Notes under the pieces: model-generated
Seen by the model: the letters and a program-made list of their open reading frames with translations, nothing else
Told to the model about the DNA's origin: nothing
The model's database searches: none
Shown: piece by piece, positions 1 to 11,655 of the stretch
How the letters are laid out: each line of letters opens with the position of its first letter
Position numbering within the stretch: the stretch's first letter is position 1
DNA from: Carex sylvatica
Taxonomy: Eukaryota; Streptophyta; Magnoliopsida; Poales; Cyperaceae
NCBI GenBank assembly: GCA_964058845.1
Contig: CAXKVR010000418.1
Coordinates: forward strand, 230,004-294,003
Direction: 5' to 3'
DNA: 64,000 bases
Made by a program: the position numbers and the translations under genes

Positions 1-205
1 CTGTGGACCACACCTGTGCACTGCGCACCCTTTTTTCTACTGAAGGCGGGATTCGAAGGTCACGCCGCATATGATCCCAGCGCCCATAGACCGCGCGTTG
101 CACCCGTGGACTGCGCCTCTGAACCACGCACGGCGCCTGTGGACCGCACCTGTGCACCGCGCATCCTTTTTTTCTACTGAAGGCGGGATTCAAACCCAGT
201 TGGAT
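1..205. repeat. GC-rich tandem repeat, cut by window edge
   Basis: A block much richer in GC than its surroundings. A segment containing CTGTGGACC, CACCTGTGCAC and CTACTGAAGGCGGGATTC occurs at 1-55 and again at about 138-196, so the period is about 137 bp. The part between holds further degenerate GGACCGCGC-type pieces. It is probably the end of a satellite or transposon lying mostly outside the window. The 63-codon frame across it has no recognisable domain. Confidence 0.6.
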
Positions 206-590
206 TCTGTTGGTGCCAAAATTCTTACCACTACACTAGAGTTCACATGTGTTATCTTGTAGATAAATATAATACTTAACTATTTTTCTCTACAAATTTG
301 ATTTAAATTATAATTATATAAATATCATATATAAAATAATAAAAATATATATATATTAATAGCCGTATCGTATCCTTCATTTTTGAAAATTACCGTATCA
401 CTGTATCCGTATCGTATCAGTATTATTATTGCTTTGAGATTTGTGCAGCACGTATTTGAACGGTTGATTTTCAAAAAGGTCACGCAAATAATGAAATAAT
501 GAAACGCTTGATCTTCTTCATTTTATAATATTTTATAATAAAATAATCTGTTTCCGTTGCAACTCACGGGTACGATGCTAGTATATATAT
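206..590. other. AT-rich spacer, no gene seen
   Basis: Low-complexity AT-rich DNA. A short CGTATCGTATC-like stretch near 363-420 resembles the interior of the hAT-like elements at 1677 and 4536, but no ends can be defined. Confidence 0.4.
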
Positions 591-593
591 AGT

Positions 594-1007
594 GACTAAT
601 GTGCATTTGTATGCATATGAGCCGAAATACATACGGTCCAAATTTAAAATTTCAAAACTTAAAAAGTCGACCTGAACTATTCATCTTGTTCTCCATATTA
701 ATATGTGTTTGGAGACCAAATTTTATATTTTTCTGAATTTTTTTACTATTTATTAAGCCACTTTGAAAATTATTGATCCAACGGTGGCTTAACAAAAACA
801 GTAAAATCAGCTGACACCGTTGGATCAACAATTTTCAAAGTGGCTTAATAAATAGTAAAAAAATTCAGAAAAATATAAAATTTGGTCTCCAAACACATAT
901 TAATATGGAGAACAAGATGAACAGTTCAGGTCGACTTTTTAAGTTTTGAAATTTTAAATTTGAACCGTATGTATTTCGGCTCATATGCATACAAATGCAT
1001 ATTAGTC
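594..1007. mobile_element. Family I fold-back MITE, copy 1 (GACTAAT ends)
   Basis: An almost perfect long inverted repeat. The left arm (from GACTAATGTGCATTTG) matches the reverse complement of the right arm (ending CAAATGCATATTAGTC) for about 190 bp. Each arm contains the family core GGAGACCAAATTTTA and TTTACTATTTATTAAG. The short loop lies around 785-820. The flanks are TA- and CT-rich microsatellite, so no duplication can be read. Copy 7 at 21268 has the same outer ends. Confidence 0.85.
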
Positions 1008-1046
1008 TCTCTCTATCTATCTCTCTCTCTCTCGCTCTCTCTCTCG

Positions 1047-1080
<34 letters not shown>
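1008..1080. repeat. (CT)n-(TA)n microsatellite
   Basis: CT repeats with occasional CG interruptions, followed by TA repeats, directly abutting the fold-back element. The left side of the element has TATATATATAG, so the microsatellite looks like an expanded mirror of the element's terminal TATA-GAGAG. Confidence 0.8.
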
Positions 1081-1081
<1 letters not shown>

Positions 1082-1676
1082 ATCTCTATGTCTCTGTCCA
1101 TCAAAGAAAATTAGAATAAGGCTGACTTTTATGATTACACGCACATTGATTAATGTCTTTTGAATTTGTAGAAATTAACACTAATGTTAATTATTTTCAT
1201 ATTTGTCTTATTTGCATTGAATTAGATGCAGAGGTATGAGAAGGACCGGTATATTGTCAATTCCGGAGCTTTTACAAGTTACAAAATACAGATTGAAATA
1301 AAAAAAAAAATCAAATTTGGTTTGGACATGAGTGGATATGAACAGATCAAGCCAAACTAAGATTTGATCCTTTTTGTACAATTTGGGCTGCTCAAGCAAC
1401 ATAATTCAAAGCACTGCATAATAAAACAAAAAAAAAAAGAATTCTTCTATTTGAAAAACAAAGAAATACATAAATATGGTGGCTTGACCCTCGTTGTTCT
1501 TTAAAAAAAAACAAAAAAAAAGGTACTGTATACATCTAGATTAAAGAAAGCACTACAAACAATAGTTAGAATTAACAGCTCAAACTCTCTTTGAAAATTG
1601 TACTTTAATGTATATAATTGTAGGATTCCGGTGCATGAAAAATAGGACTTAGCTTTAGAGTTGGTGCATTAGTACG

Positions 1677-2125
1677 TAGGGGGTGTCAACGGATACGGTA
1701 TGAGTCGGGTGAATGCATTTTTATATCCGTACTTGTAATGATAACGGAAAAAAAAAATTATCCTTATCAGTCTTTTCGAGTACGGTACGAGTCAAGTAAA
1801 CGGATAAAAAAAAGTGTCATTGACATCTTGATTAATTTGTGCTTCCAATAAATATTTAAAAAAAATAAAAAATGCAACTAATTTGTATTATGAAAATTTA
1901 TTAAAACACAAAACTTTAGTGTATCATGTATCATCGTTATAAAAATATATATATCTATATATTTAATTTTATTTTTAAAATTATCTTATAGGTAACGGGT
2001 AAGATAATGAAAAAAATTATTACCCATACCCGATAAACTAATGAAAAAAAATCTTACCTTTACCTATGTTTTCGGATACTTTACGGATCGGATAAACGAA
2101 TAAAAGAGTGTCATTAATATTCCTA
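1677..2125. mobile_element. hAT-like MITE (TAGGGGTGTCAAC end), copy A
   Basis: Left end TAGGGGGTGTCAACGG and right end ATTCCTA, with an interior full of GGATACGG/GGATCGGATAAACG motifs. The right flank TGCATTAA (2126-2133) matches TGCATTAG just left of the element, although four extra bases (TACG) lie between that octamer and the end here. The 8-bp duplication and TAGGGGTG end suit a hAT-type element. It has no coding capacity. Confidence 0.65.
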
Positions 2126-2487
2126 TGCATTAATGGAAGAGTTTCTTTTATTTTTTTGGCTTAATTTTTTGGTTGTTCTAAATAATTAATCAAATTGTGG
2201 GAGTAAATAGATTGAATGATGTAATTAAAAGGATTGATGCGGAAATAGTTAGTATATTTGTGAGGTAAATGTGAGGTAGTAGGTGAGGAGCTAGTTGGAA
2301 ACATGTAGAGTATAAAACTTTTGTTTAGTAATAAAACGGATTATACCACTAATTTAAAAAAAAAAAACCAATAATGATCATCATTTATATTTATACATAT
2401 TTTTGCTACTGAAAACTTAAAATTCAAAAAATATTACCAACATTCTGATCATGATTTGATCGTTTTGTCAAAATCGTGAACAAAATC

Positions 2488-2530
2488 TTTTTTTTTTTTT
2501 TTTAAACCTTGACAGAGGTTGTCAAATATT
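2488..2530 (-). mobile_element. Tail-only non-LTR insertion (poly-T on + strand)
   Basis: A run of about 16 T followed by AAACCTTGACAGAGGTTGTC. Read on the - strand this is a short stem-loop then poly(A), much like the 3' end of the retroelement at 28118-28855. TCGTGAAC lies on both sides. The longer duplication is clearer in the duplicated copy at 5307. It looks like an extremely 5'-truncated target-primed insertion. Confidence 0.5.
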
Positions 2531-2752
2531 TCGTGAACGTAACTTCAATTTGAAATAAATCAATTAGATAGCAGACATGCATATATTTTCTTGCAAATAT
2601 TGGTACTTCTTTGCATCTGTCAATAAAAGGTTCATTCTTTGCTTGATATTCATCCAGTAAGAAGTTAAATCTTTGCTTTATTTTATTTTTTTGAGAATAG
2701 TTGGTAGAAGCTGCCAATCAAAATTCTTTGCTTCATTTTCATTCAGTCACTT

Positions 2753-4012
2753 GATTAGTAACAGTAATTCTAGTTATATATGGCCAGGGGCGGAACTAGA
2801 AAATAGAGATTGGAAAGCTGAAAATCAAATATAGTGTAATTTCATTTTTATAAAGGAGGCTAAAAGATATTAATGCATATAAAAATTACAAAATTTAATG
2901 GACCAAACTACAAATTTTCAAACAATAGGAGGTGTTTAGCATCCTTTCCCAACCACTATGTTCCGCCACTGTATATGGCTTCATATTTCATAAGCAGAAT
3001 AGTAAACTGCATGTGTCGTACTAATCATCGTTAATTAATTAGTTCAATATACGGGGTGGCGACTCGTAGAATTAGTTAGTCGCCCGCGCTGAGATCACAT
3101 TGGATCGATTGAGGTTGACATGTATATATATACAAAATGACTGAACCTACTTCAGTACAAAAATTGTGCTTAAAAGTGCTTCACTAGGACCAAACCTATA
3201 TGATAGGCTATTAACTGAGAATGTCTAGGATTGTTCTTCATTAAATTTCTGACCTAATTAACAGGCAAAATAGTTTGTTTTTTTTTCATAATTAAGATAT
3301 ATATATTATTTTTATTGCATGCCAGTAAAACCAGATTGTTATGTATACATTATATGCATTGATAGTACAAATTGGAAACTATATATGCTTAGGATTCTTA
3401 GGGTGTGAAGAGGCCATGAAAAAAGATTATCCAGCATTTTTAATGAAGATGCAATATATCTGAATTGGTATCTATTAAAAAAACTTAAAAGCATCATTGA
3501 TCAGGTTTGCAATAATTAATGCCATCAAATTTAATAACAATGTCCATACAACGAGAACAACTAATGTAGTAACTATTCAGTATATTTTAGTATCAATAAT
3601 ATGATTGTATAACCTAGCTTGTCCATAAAGAAAATATTAACTTAGGGATCGATGCCTTACTAATGATTATCACTTACAGAATATACAATATTTCTAGAAG
3701 TATATACAGTATAATTTTAATGGTTTCCTTGATTGGTGCATTTCTATTCTATATAAAGTCAGGAGAAAGTACTACAAATGTCAATAAAAACCTTCACCAA
3801 TTATGTAAAATAAATGTACCAATTTACTTTTTTTTTACATGTAATATATAAATTTGATGGCATCCTTGATTGATACATTTTGTTAATGTTATAGAAAGTC
3901 AGTAGAAATGATTATATTAGTCAATATATAACAACCATGATAGGTTACTCAAACTAAATTATGGTAAAAAATTAAGTATTCCTTGTTGCGTATAGAATAT
4001 TCAGATTATATA
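2753..4012. other. Spacer between the two duplicated blocks, no gene seen
   Basis: AT-rich unique sequence. A small block around 2783-2970 has the look of a decayed repeat (GGCGGAACTAG and CCGCCACTG in inverted arrangement). I found no open frame with a recognisable protein, and no tRNA or other RNA gene. Confidence 0.4.
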
Positions 4013-4535
4013 TATTATCTCTATGTTTCTTCCATCAAAGAAAATTAGAATAAGGCTGGCTTTATGATTACACATTGATTAATGTCTTAACGGAATTTGT
4101 AGAAATTAACACTAATGTTATTTTCATTTTTGTCTTATTTGCATTGAATTAGATGCAGAGGTATGAGAAGAACCAGCATATTTTCAATTCCAGGGCTTAC
4201 AAGTTACAAAATACAGATTGAAAAAAAAAAAAAAATTAAAAACAAAATTGGTTTGGACAGGAGGGGATGTGAACAGTAGTCAAACTCAGATTTGATCCTT
4301 TTTGTACAATATGGTCTGCTCAAGCAACACATAATAAAAAATAATAAAAATCTTTTATTTGAAAAAACAAAGAAATACTTAAATAAGGTACTGTCTACAT
4401 CTAGATCAAAGAAAGCACTACATACATTAATGATAGACAAAAGAAAACTCTCTTTGAAAATTGTATTTTAATGTATATAATTGTATGATTCCGGCGCATG
4501 AAAAATAGGACTTCGCTTAAGAGTTGGTGCATTAG

Positions 4536-4989
4536 TAGGGGTGTCAACTGGTACGGTGGGGGTTGGGTGGAGGTATTTTTATATCCGTATTCATAATGAT
4601 AATGAAAAAAAAAGAATTATCTTTATCAGTTTTTTTGAATACGGTACGAGTTGGATGAATAGATAAAAAAAGTGTCATTGACATTGATTTGTGCTTCCGA
4701 TAAATATTTTTCAAAATAAAAACAAAGAAACAAATAATAATAAATACAACTAATTTGTATTATGAAAATTTAATGAAATACAAAAGTTTATTGTATCATC
4801 TTTATAATAATATATATTTATATATATAATTTTATTTTTAAAACTATCTTACATGGTAATGGGTAAAATAACAAAAAAAATAATTACTCGTACCCAATAA
4901 GCTAACAAAAAAAAAATCTTATCTTATCTATATTTTCGGATACGATACGGATCGGATAAACGGATAAAAGGGTGCCATTCACACTCCTA
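4536..4989. mobile_element. hAT-like MITE (TAGGGGTGTCAAC end), copy B
   Basis: 454 bp from TAGGGGTGTCAAC to CACTCCTA. The flanks are TGCATTAG (4528-4535) and TGCATTAA (4990-4997), an 8-bp target-site duplication with one mismatch. It is the same insertion as at 1677, copied by the segmental duplication. Confidence 0.75.
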
Positions 4990-5306
4990 TGCATTAATTG
5001 AAGAGTTTCTTTTATTTTCTTGGCTTAATTTTTTGGTTGTTCTAAATAATCAAATTGTGGGAGTAAATAGATTGATTGATGTGGAAATAGTTAGTATATT
5101 TGTGAGGTAAATGTGAGGTAGTAGGTGAGGAGCTAGTATAAAACTTTTGTTTAGTAATAAAACGGATTATACCACTAGTTTAAAAAAAAATATCAATAAC
5201 GATCATCATATATATATTTGCTACTGAAAGCTTAAAATTCAAAAAATATTACTGATATTCTTTTGATCATGATTTGAGTTTTGTCAAAACAGCCCGTGAA
5301 CAAAAC

Positions 5307-5344
5307 TTTTTTTTTTAAAACCTTAACAAGGGTTGTCAAATATG
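5307..5344 (-). mobile_element. Tail-only non-LTR insertion, duplicated copy
   Basis: Ten T followed by AAAACCTTAACAAGGGTTGT. Flanked by CGTGAACAAAACT on the left and CGTGAACGGAACT on the right, an imperfect 13-bp duplication (11 of 13). It is equivalent to 2488-2530. Confidence 0.55.
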
Positions 5345-6874
5345 CCGTGAACGGAACTTCAATTTGAAATAAATCAATTAAATAGCAGACATGCATATAT
5401 TTTCTTGCAAATATTGATACTTCTTTGCATTTGTCGATAAAAGGTAAATTCTTTGCTTCATTTTTCTGTTTTGAGAATAGTTGGTGGAAGCTGCCAATCA
5501 AAATTCTTTGCTTCATTTTTCTTTTTTGAGAATAGTTGGTGGAAGCTGCCAATCAAAATTCTTTGCTTCATTTTCATTCAGTCACTTCTTACATCGTTTG
5601 AGAAAAGAATTTTTAATTTTAGAATTTCTTGAGTTTGTATTGTTGTCATTATAAGAAAATCAATGATATGATAACATCTGATAGCATAAAAATTGACAGA
5701 ACACAATGATGTCAGCGGTGATTTTTATTAATACTCTAATTTTTTTTTTTTATAAAATATCTCCAACTTTGTTTTTTTTTTTTTATTTGTTTCAACCGTC
5801 AGGTCTACGGGCAGCCCACAATTCTAGCAGACTGTCTGGAGAAGGGGCAGTCCACTAGAGACCTAACCACCTGAGGGACGCGGTCCACTATTTTTTTGCA
5901 CTGCCTGCATTTTTTGTGTATTCCAGCAGGAGACAATTCCATTCACTTTGTTTTTGCCTCTTTTTGAAGAAAAATATGGCATTTGTAAATGAACTGAAAA
6001 TATAAATTTTACCAGCTGGAATTACTTTTATGCACTTGCTTCGCTCTCTTTGTTGACTAACCTGACAACCTTTGTCAAGTTACTGAAAATAAAAATAAAA
6101 ATTTGAACTCTACTTCATTCCATCTCCATCCCATAAATTACTCAATTCCCATAAAACTTCCAAATTATGACACCTGACTAAGGAATTTGGAAAAAATATA
6201 TATATATATATAAACTTAATGAGAAAAAATTCCATTACCAAACGAAGCACTTCAGCTTCTCCTCCATATCTCTCAAGTCGGAAAGGTTTGAATGGAATGG
6301 TTTCCATAGTATATAATCATAAATATAAATTGTAGTATTTTATGTTTGTAACTTAGAGGAGATGGTTTGAATGGAATTGCTTAGTTTTCAAACTTGCTTC
6401 TAATCAAAAGATACGTCCTCAAATAAAAATGACGAAATAGATATGTTATAACTTAGAGGAGATGATTTCGATGAAATTACTTAGTTTTCAAACTTGTTTA
6501 GTTATAATCCGATATGTTATAATTCGATTTGTTATAATTATGTTGTAACTAATAAGTAGTTTTTGTTCGAATAGATATAGCCGCAAATAAAAATGACGAA
6601 ATATAAAGTAAAAATAACATAAAGCCAATATGAAATATAAAATAAAACAATTCCAAACATATAATACTACAGTCCGAAAATCAAAATACTACAATCAGAA
6701 CTACATCATAATAAAAAAATATATATCATTTTCATTTTTTCTGTCCGGAGGGTTCCCACTTACAAGGCGCATGACCCTGTTCGACTACACGCGCCTCTAT
6801 ATCTTCCTCTGCGAACTCACATCTCCTAAGTCCTCCTCTCCACCCTGACCCTCATCATCTTTATGGCCAACCTC

Positions 6875-9746
6875 TCACTGACCCGTATACATATGCTGCA
6901 TACCTACACCGGCTGTCCATGGATCAAATGAACCAGTTGACTCTGCATCGGCCGGCTGTGTACGCAGCTCCCATGTATCTTGCCCCCACCTTGTAGGATA
7001 CATGGCAGGAAGCGGTGCGCCAAATAATGCAGAGGCAAAGTCATCTACAGCCTGAGATGCACTCCCACCAGTCTCGTAGTCGTGCTTCATCGTAACTCCA
7101 TATCGTGGTCTGTGGGAGCCAAGCACCTCTAGATCTGTATCTACTGGGGGCAGCTCATCCATGCTAAAACTGGGATCAGCTTGCCAAGCAGGATCTCCAT
7201 TCTAAATTTAAATAATATTATATTTGGTACATACAAAGAGCTATGCTATAAACAATAAAAAGCTAGACTGACCTAGCCAACCTCTACCGAAACTCCATAT
7301 TTATTGTAGTAAGCGTTCCATCCTTTGGTATTCAACACCCAGTTGTGGAATGTCTAACCTAAGTCATCACTTGTATAATTAAAAGTTAACTTAGTTAGAA
7401 CAAAGAATTTGAGAAAAATAAAATGATTGTGTGTGTCCTACTTTTAATATTAACTTGTAATCACCTGTATGAGGTGGCGACATCTCATCGGCGTAGACAG
7501 GGACTCGTTGATGATTCGGATTTCGCGATGTATCATTTATCTTCCTCCAATTGATGTTCTTCCCAGCATCGTGCAGCATGCCAATGAGGCGGTCGTCCCA
7601 ACCGCCTGTTTCATCCGCCGCAGGGTAAACCACCGTCTCTGAGGCATCCCCGAGTGTGCAGAGTCCTAAAGCATTTGGCATCCTATCGATCACCAAACAT
7701 CCCTCGCCATGCAGACCAGGCTGTGTCCAACTCCTCTCATAGCTGTCAATAATTGCACACCACATATTTTCATGATTATGAAAACAATAAGTAATTAAAA
7801 TTTGTAATTTTTAATTAAAGTAGGTTTCAGTTATATTTACCGCACGAGCATTGATTGGACCCCAAGGCATGTAAGTTCTAAATAAATCATCCATCAGTCT
7901 ACGTCGAAGAATGTCGCCATAATGACCCTGTAGATAGACTGATGGCATGCCGTATCTTTAGTACCATACGACATATCTCAAAGCCCCGGAACCAGAAGGT
8001 AATGACTCAAGAAATGGCGGACTCCATAAGTGCATCTCCGAATATCGAGCCCAGTCGTACTCCAAGCTGAAACACTGGCTCCAGTCAACTTTGAGCTTAG
8101 TGTGCTGAGTTTTGCAGGTACAATTAATTAGAAAAGTGGTAAACTTGTCAATATTAGTGATAACAAATTGAGTAGATAGTACTTACTTGTGGAACTTGTC
8201 AGTATCTCTCTCACCCATCAGTGAGTACTCCGGAATGAAAGCATATAAGCCAAACTGTCGAGACACCCGATCAAGATAGTGGTACTCCACAATCCATTAA
8301 TAAATGACCGGTCCCTGATAATACCAGAGTCTTCTCTGCTATAATGTCAGTCGGCTCAGAAGGTGGTCATCATAGAATGGACGATATGGAAACCAATTGA
8401 TATTCGCATCTCGGAGCATCTGGAGCTGATCCCGGATATAAGAAATCCCCCTATCTGTATCTTCATAATTGCGATGACTGGCCCATATGTCACCGTATGC
8501 GGGGCATCTGTCTATGTCAGGCTCCATCCACCGGGGAGGTGGATCTGGTTAACTAGCAGACATACGGGCAGATGTTATCACGACCAATACTGGGTATAAG
8601 AAATGGTCCTTGAATCTGCTTGCTCTTTACCTGAAAATTTAACTACAAATAAGAACTCGGTACTTATTCAACCTTAAATAACAACGTATATTTAATAACA
8701 AAATTAGTACAGACTTACCAGACAAGCGTGACACAGGGCTTTATATAAGTGTGCGAGAATAGCTCCACCCAAGTTCCACCCCGATGGCTTGTCAATGTCC
8801 CTCAACACCGCATCACCGCTAGAATCCACGAATATAACGGCACCACACAAATTCAGCACATACGTCCTAATATACCTGTAATATAAAATATCAATATAAA
8901 TAATTGAGATTATTGATGAATTAATAAGTTATTTTAAAGAGAGTAATGGTATCTCTTGACTGCCTCTTCGTCATCAGTCTCAACGAATATCTGATGCTGG
9001 AAGAAGTGAGCTTGGAGTGCCGCTAGAGAAATATAGTACCCAGAATAATGAAAGTCATCCTCCTCCCCCTTCTTCTTCTTCTTCTATAGATTCTTCGGAT
9101 GACACCCCAACAACTCTGGTATTATCTTCTGCAGGTCTGGATGGTCTGAGATGCCACCTATGGGGTTGCCATTGATACATAAACCTGATAAGGCGCTCAC
9201 ATCAGCAAAGGGACTGTCATCTCCCCAACCAGGAGATGAAATGTATGGGTCTCCGATCGCCATCTCTCTGCTAGACCATACATCAGAGCCTAATCGATCT
9301 TACTCTGCGGCATGGTGGCAATCTGATACAACCCAAGATTCATGATGCATAGCTTCATCAATGAATGGGCAACGCACGGAATCTCAGACCTGCAGTGCCT
9401 CATCGTAAGCATTACATCGTCTTATATTTATTATTAATTTGTAAGACCCAAATCGTGTCATTTTTTAGTACTATTTACATTACGTATAATAACCACGTAC
9501 CTCAATAGATGTCAATGAAACACGGTGCTTAACATGATAGGTCCATAGAAGAAGACTAAATGTGTCAGGATCATGCCAGCCATCTCTAGTCCCAGCCTCA
9601 GACGACATACTCGCTCCAGTCGGATCCTCATATGACGAGCCCTTTCTAGTCAGATCCATAGAGGATGGGCACGTTCCAGTCAGATCCACAGCATCTGGAC
9701 CCGCTCCAGACGCATGTCGTACTCCCCACTGTCTAGATCTAGTCAC
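6875..9746 (-). pseudogene. Plant mobile domain (PMD, PF10536-type) pseudogene
   Basis: Spliced, broken relative of the transposon-borne PMD proteins often annotated as 'serine/threonine-protein phosphatase 7 long form homolog'. Exon 1 (9746-9501) ends at a good donor, GAG|GTACGTGG. The next exon starts near 9389 after GCACTGCAG. PMD signatures follow in order: VRCPFIDEA, GLYQIATMPQSKID, ERWRSETHTFHL..GEMT, INGNPIGGISDHPDLQ, then at 8339-8527 CPAYGDIWASHRNYED and WFPYRPFYDDHLLSRLT. The C-terminal part reads through 7765-7391 and 7162-6875. It is dead: TGA and TAG codons interrupt the N-terminal half (consistent with CGA and CAG losing C), and at least two frame changes occur between 9389 and 9080. 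Cellular PMD proteins (MAIL1/MAIN) act in silencing and genome stability; whether this copy ever did is unknown. Confidence 0.8.
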
Positions 9747-9939
9747 ACTACATTTACAAAAAAAAAAATATTAATCAATCGAAATTTATTCGTAATTTAA
9801 AATAATTTCTAAATATTTTTAACCAAATTCAAACCCTAATTCAAGCGCAAATTCAAGCAATTGAAACCGTAAACCAGCAATTCAGCAATTATTTCAAGCA
9901 ATTGAAACTTTAAACCCAATTCAAGCGCAAAACCCGGTA

Positions 9940-10560
9940 ATTCAACTAATAAACTCACAATTCAAGCAATTCAACAATTTAATAGCATTTAACAAAAAAC
10001 CCTAACCCTAAACCCTAATCGAATCGAAAAAAGTTCTCATATTCAAGCAATTCAACCAATAAACTCGCAATTCAACAATTACACAATTCAATTGCAATTT
10101 AATCACGTTTAACCAAAAATCCTAATCCTAAACCCTAATCGAATAAAAAAAAATCTCACATTCAAGCAATTCAACCAATAAATCTGCAATTCAACAATTA
10201 CACAATTCAATTGCAATTTAATTACATTTAACCATAAACCCTAAAGCTAAACCCTAATTGAATCAAAAAAAAATCTCACATTCAAGCAATTCAACCAATA
10301 AACCCGCAATTCAACAATTACACAATTCAATTGCAATTTAATTGCATTTAACCATAAACTCTAACCCTAAATTTATATTAATAACCCGCAAATCAAGCAA
10401 TTCGAGAAATTCGATCAATTCGATCAATTCGAGCAATTCGAGAAATTTGACAAATTCAAGTAATTCAACCAATAAACCGCCAATTTAATCACATTTAACC
10501 AATAAACCCTAATCCTAAACACTAATCGAACTGAAAAAAAAAAACTCACATTCAAGCAAG
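9940..10560. repeat. ~120-bp tandem array with telomere-like CCCTAAA motifs
   Basis: About three full units (starts near 10036, 10155 and 10275) and two partial ones. Each contains TTCAAGCAATTCAACCAATA, CAATTACACAATTCAATTGC and a block such as AACCCTAAACCCTAA followed by an A run. It lies upstream of the PMD gene on its coding strand, in leader or promoter position. CCCTAAA blocks resemble plant telo-boxes. Confidence 0.8.
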
Positions 10561-10760
10561 GCAGCGAGGAGCGAGGCAGCAAGGCGGCGGTGGTGGTAGT
10601 GAGGCAGCGGTGATGGCAGCGGTGAGGAGGCGGTGAAGGGGGTGGAGAGGAGACTCACGGGGCGGAGGCAGCTGAGTTGGAGGTGACCAAGAGGAGGCAT
10701 AGGGGGCGGAGGGGGTTTTTGGTTTTTGTTTTTCGAAACAGTGGAGGGAGAGAAGAGAGA
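10555..10760 (-). promoter_or_regulatory. GC-rich leader region of the PMD element
   Basis: Read on the - strand this is CT/CG-rich with an ATG near 10700 and a consensus donor (CCCC|GTGAGTCT) about 45 bp later. It could be a first exon or 5' leader of the PMD transcript. The 61-codon frame that reads through it is low-complexity and I do not call it a protein. Confidence 0.35.
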
Positions 10761-11453
10761 CAGCAGAGGGAGAAGGAGATCACGAGCTTTAAGGGTCCCT
10801 AGTGGATCGAGCCTCCAAGCGGTCTGCTAGAATTGTGGACCGCCTATTCCTCAGACGGTTGAGGCAATTTTAAAAAAAAATTGAAGCTGGTGACAGTTTT
10901 GTAAAAATCTATTTTTTTTTAGGATATTAATAAAAATCACCGTAATGCTAGCATGCAGCATTCTCTTTTTTGTTTTGTTTTGAAAATATGTTTCTTTTGT
11001 CATGTTCTCTTTAAAAAGTATTTATAAAAAAAAAATTGTTTATAATAATTATATAATTATGCTCTCTTTAAATTTTTTGTATCATTTTGTTCTATTTTCT
11101 GACTCTCCTCCTGTAACTCCCTCCTTTTTTTTCTGCTGCGGCCAACAACCAGAATTGCATTAATTAATTGACCTCAAACAAAATTCTTTGATTGCGAATA
11201 ATTTCGTCAAATTTTCCAATTGAAATGTGATGACATAAAAATAGACGCCGGAATATATAGAACCCATTTGACTTCATTGATTTCAAATGTCAGCAAGATG
11301 ATTGGTTGAAGTTAACAAAATAATTGGTTGAAATTAAATCTAAGTTGTCTATTTTTTGTTTAAAAACCGAATATTCGAATATTTTAGGTGCAAATGAAAA
11401 CATCACTAGATCCAAGTGGCATTTTTTACCACATGCTGTCACCTTGTAAAAAT

Positions 11454-11642
11454 GGAAATAAATCTGCTGTGATTCCAATGGAATAACAGGTCCTGTTATT
11501 CTGATCCCAACCATTCAACTTCGTTGAGATTTGTGTATGAAAAAATTTCTTTATTTAGATTCGCACATGAAAAACTTTGAACGGTTGAGATCAAAATAAT
11601 AGAACCCTGTTATTCCAATGGAATCACAGCAGATTTATTTCC
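11454..11642. mobile_element. Family III fold-back MITE, copy 1
   Basis: Inverted ends GGAAATAAATCTGCTGTGAT ... ATCACAGCAGATTTATTTCC, identical over about 37 bp per arm. TGTAAAAAT lies directly left and recurs four bases to the right of the right end, so the duplication is displaced by four A residues. Three relatives at 14930, 23196 and 31621 have perfect 9-bp duplications. Confidence 0.8.
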
Positions 11643-11655
11643 AAAATGTAAAAAT

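Larger units (their letters stand above)
1075..2752. repeat. Segmental duplication, copy A
   Basis: About 1.68 kb that reappears at 4013-5587 in the same orientation. It starts in a TA run before ATCTCTATG and ends at CATTCAGTCACTT. The two copies share the same nested hAT-like MITE and the same T-tailed insertion, so both insertions came before the duplication. They differ by many substitutions and small indels. Short open frames in both copies (2502-2717 and 5232-5552, - strand) are similar only because of the duplication, and I see no known domain. Confidence 0.85.
4013..5587. repeat. Segmental duplication, copy B
   Basis: Direct-orientation copy of 1075-2752, about 2.9 kb downstream. Near its right end a unit of about 65 bp (ATTCTTTGCTTC ... 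GAAGCTGCCAATCAA, about 5448-5570) is duplicated in tandem, which is not the case in copy A. That local duplication came after the segmental one. Confidence 0.85.
5716..10942 (-). mobile_element. 5.2-kb TIR element carrying a PMD gene (MULE-like)
   Basis: The ends are inverted: CGGTGATTTTTATTAATA at 5716 matches the reverse complement of the right end at 10942. Diverged similarity runs on through a second block, CCACAATTCTAGCAGAC near 5816-5835 against its complement near 10830-10848, so the terminal repeats are about 170 bp. The flanking 9-mers TGATGTCAG and TAATGCTAG agree at 6 of 9 positions, all differences being transitions, which fits an old 9-bp duplication. Inside, on the - strand, lie a GC-rich leader, a tandem array of about 120 bp and a broken plant-mobile-domain gene. 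No transposase was found, so it would need one supplied in trans. Confidence 0.7.

Noticed and set aside
2502..5552. Two similar - strand frames, apparently paralogous small genes
   Set aside because: Similar only because the DNA is duplicated. Both run into the T-tailed insertion, and codon-level conservation is not evident by eye.
6875..9746. Functional PMD or phosphatase gene
   Set aside because: Stops and frame changes in the conserved N-terminal part. The phosphatase name used for such proteins is an annotation carry-over, and no phosphatase motif is present.
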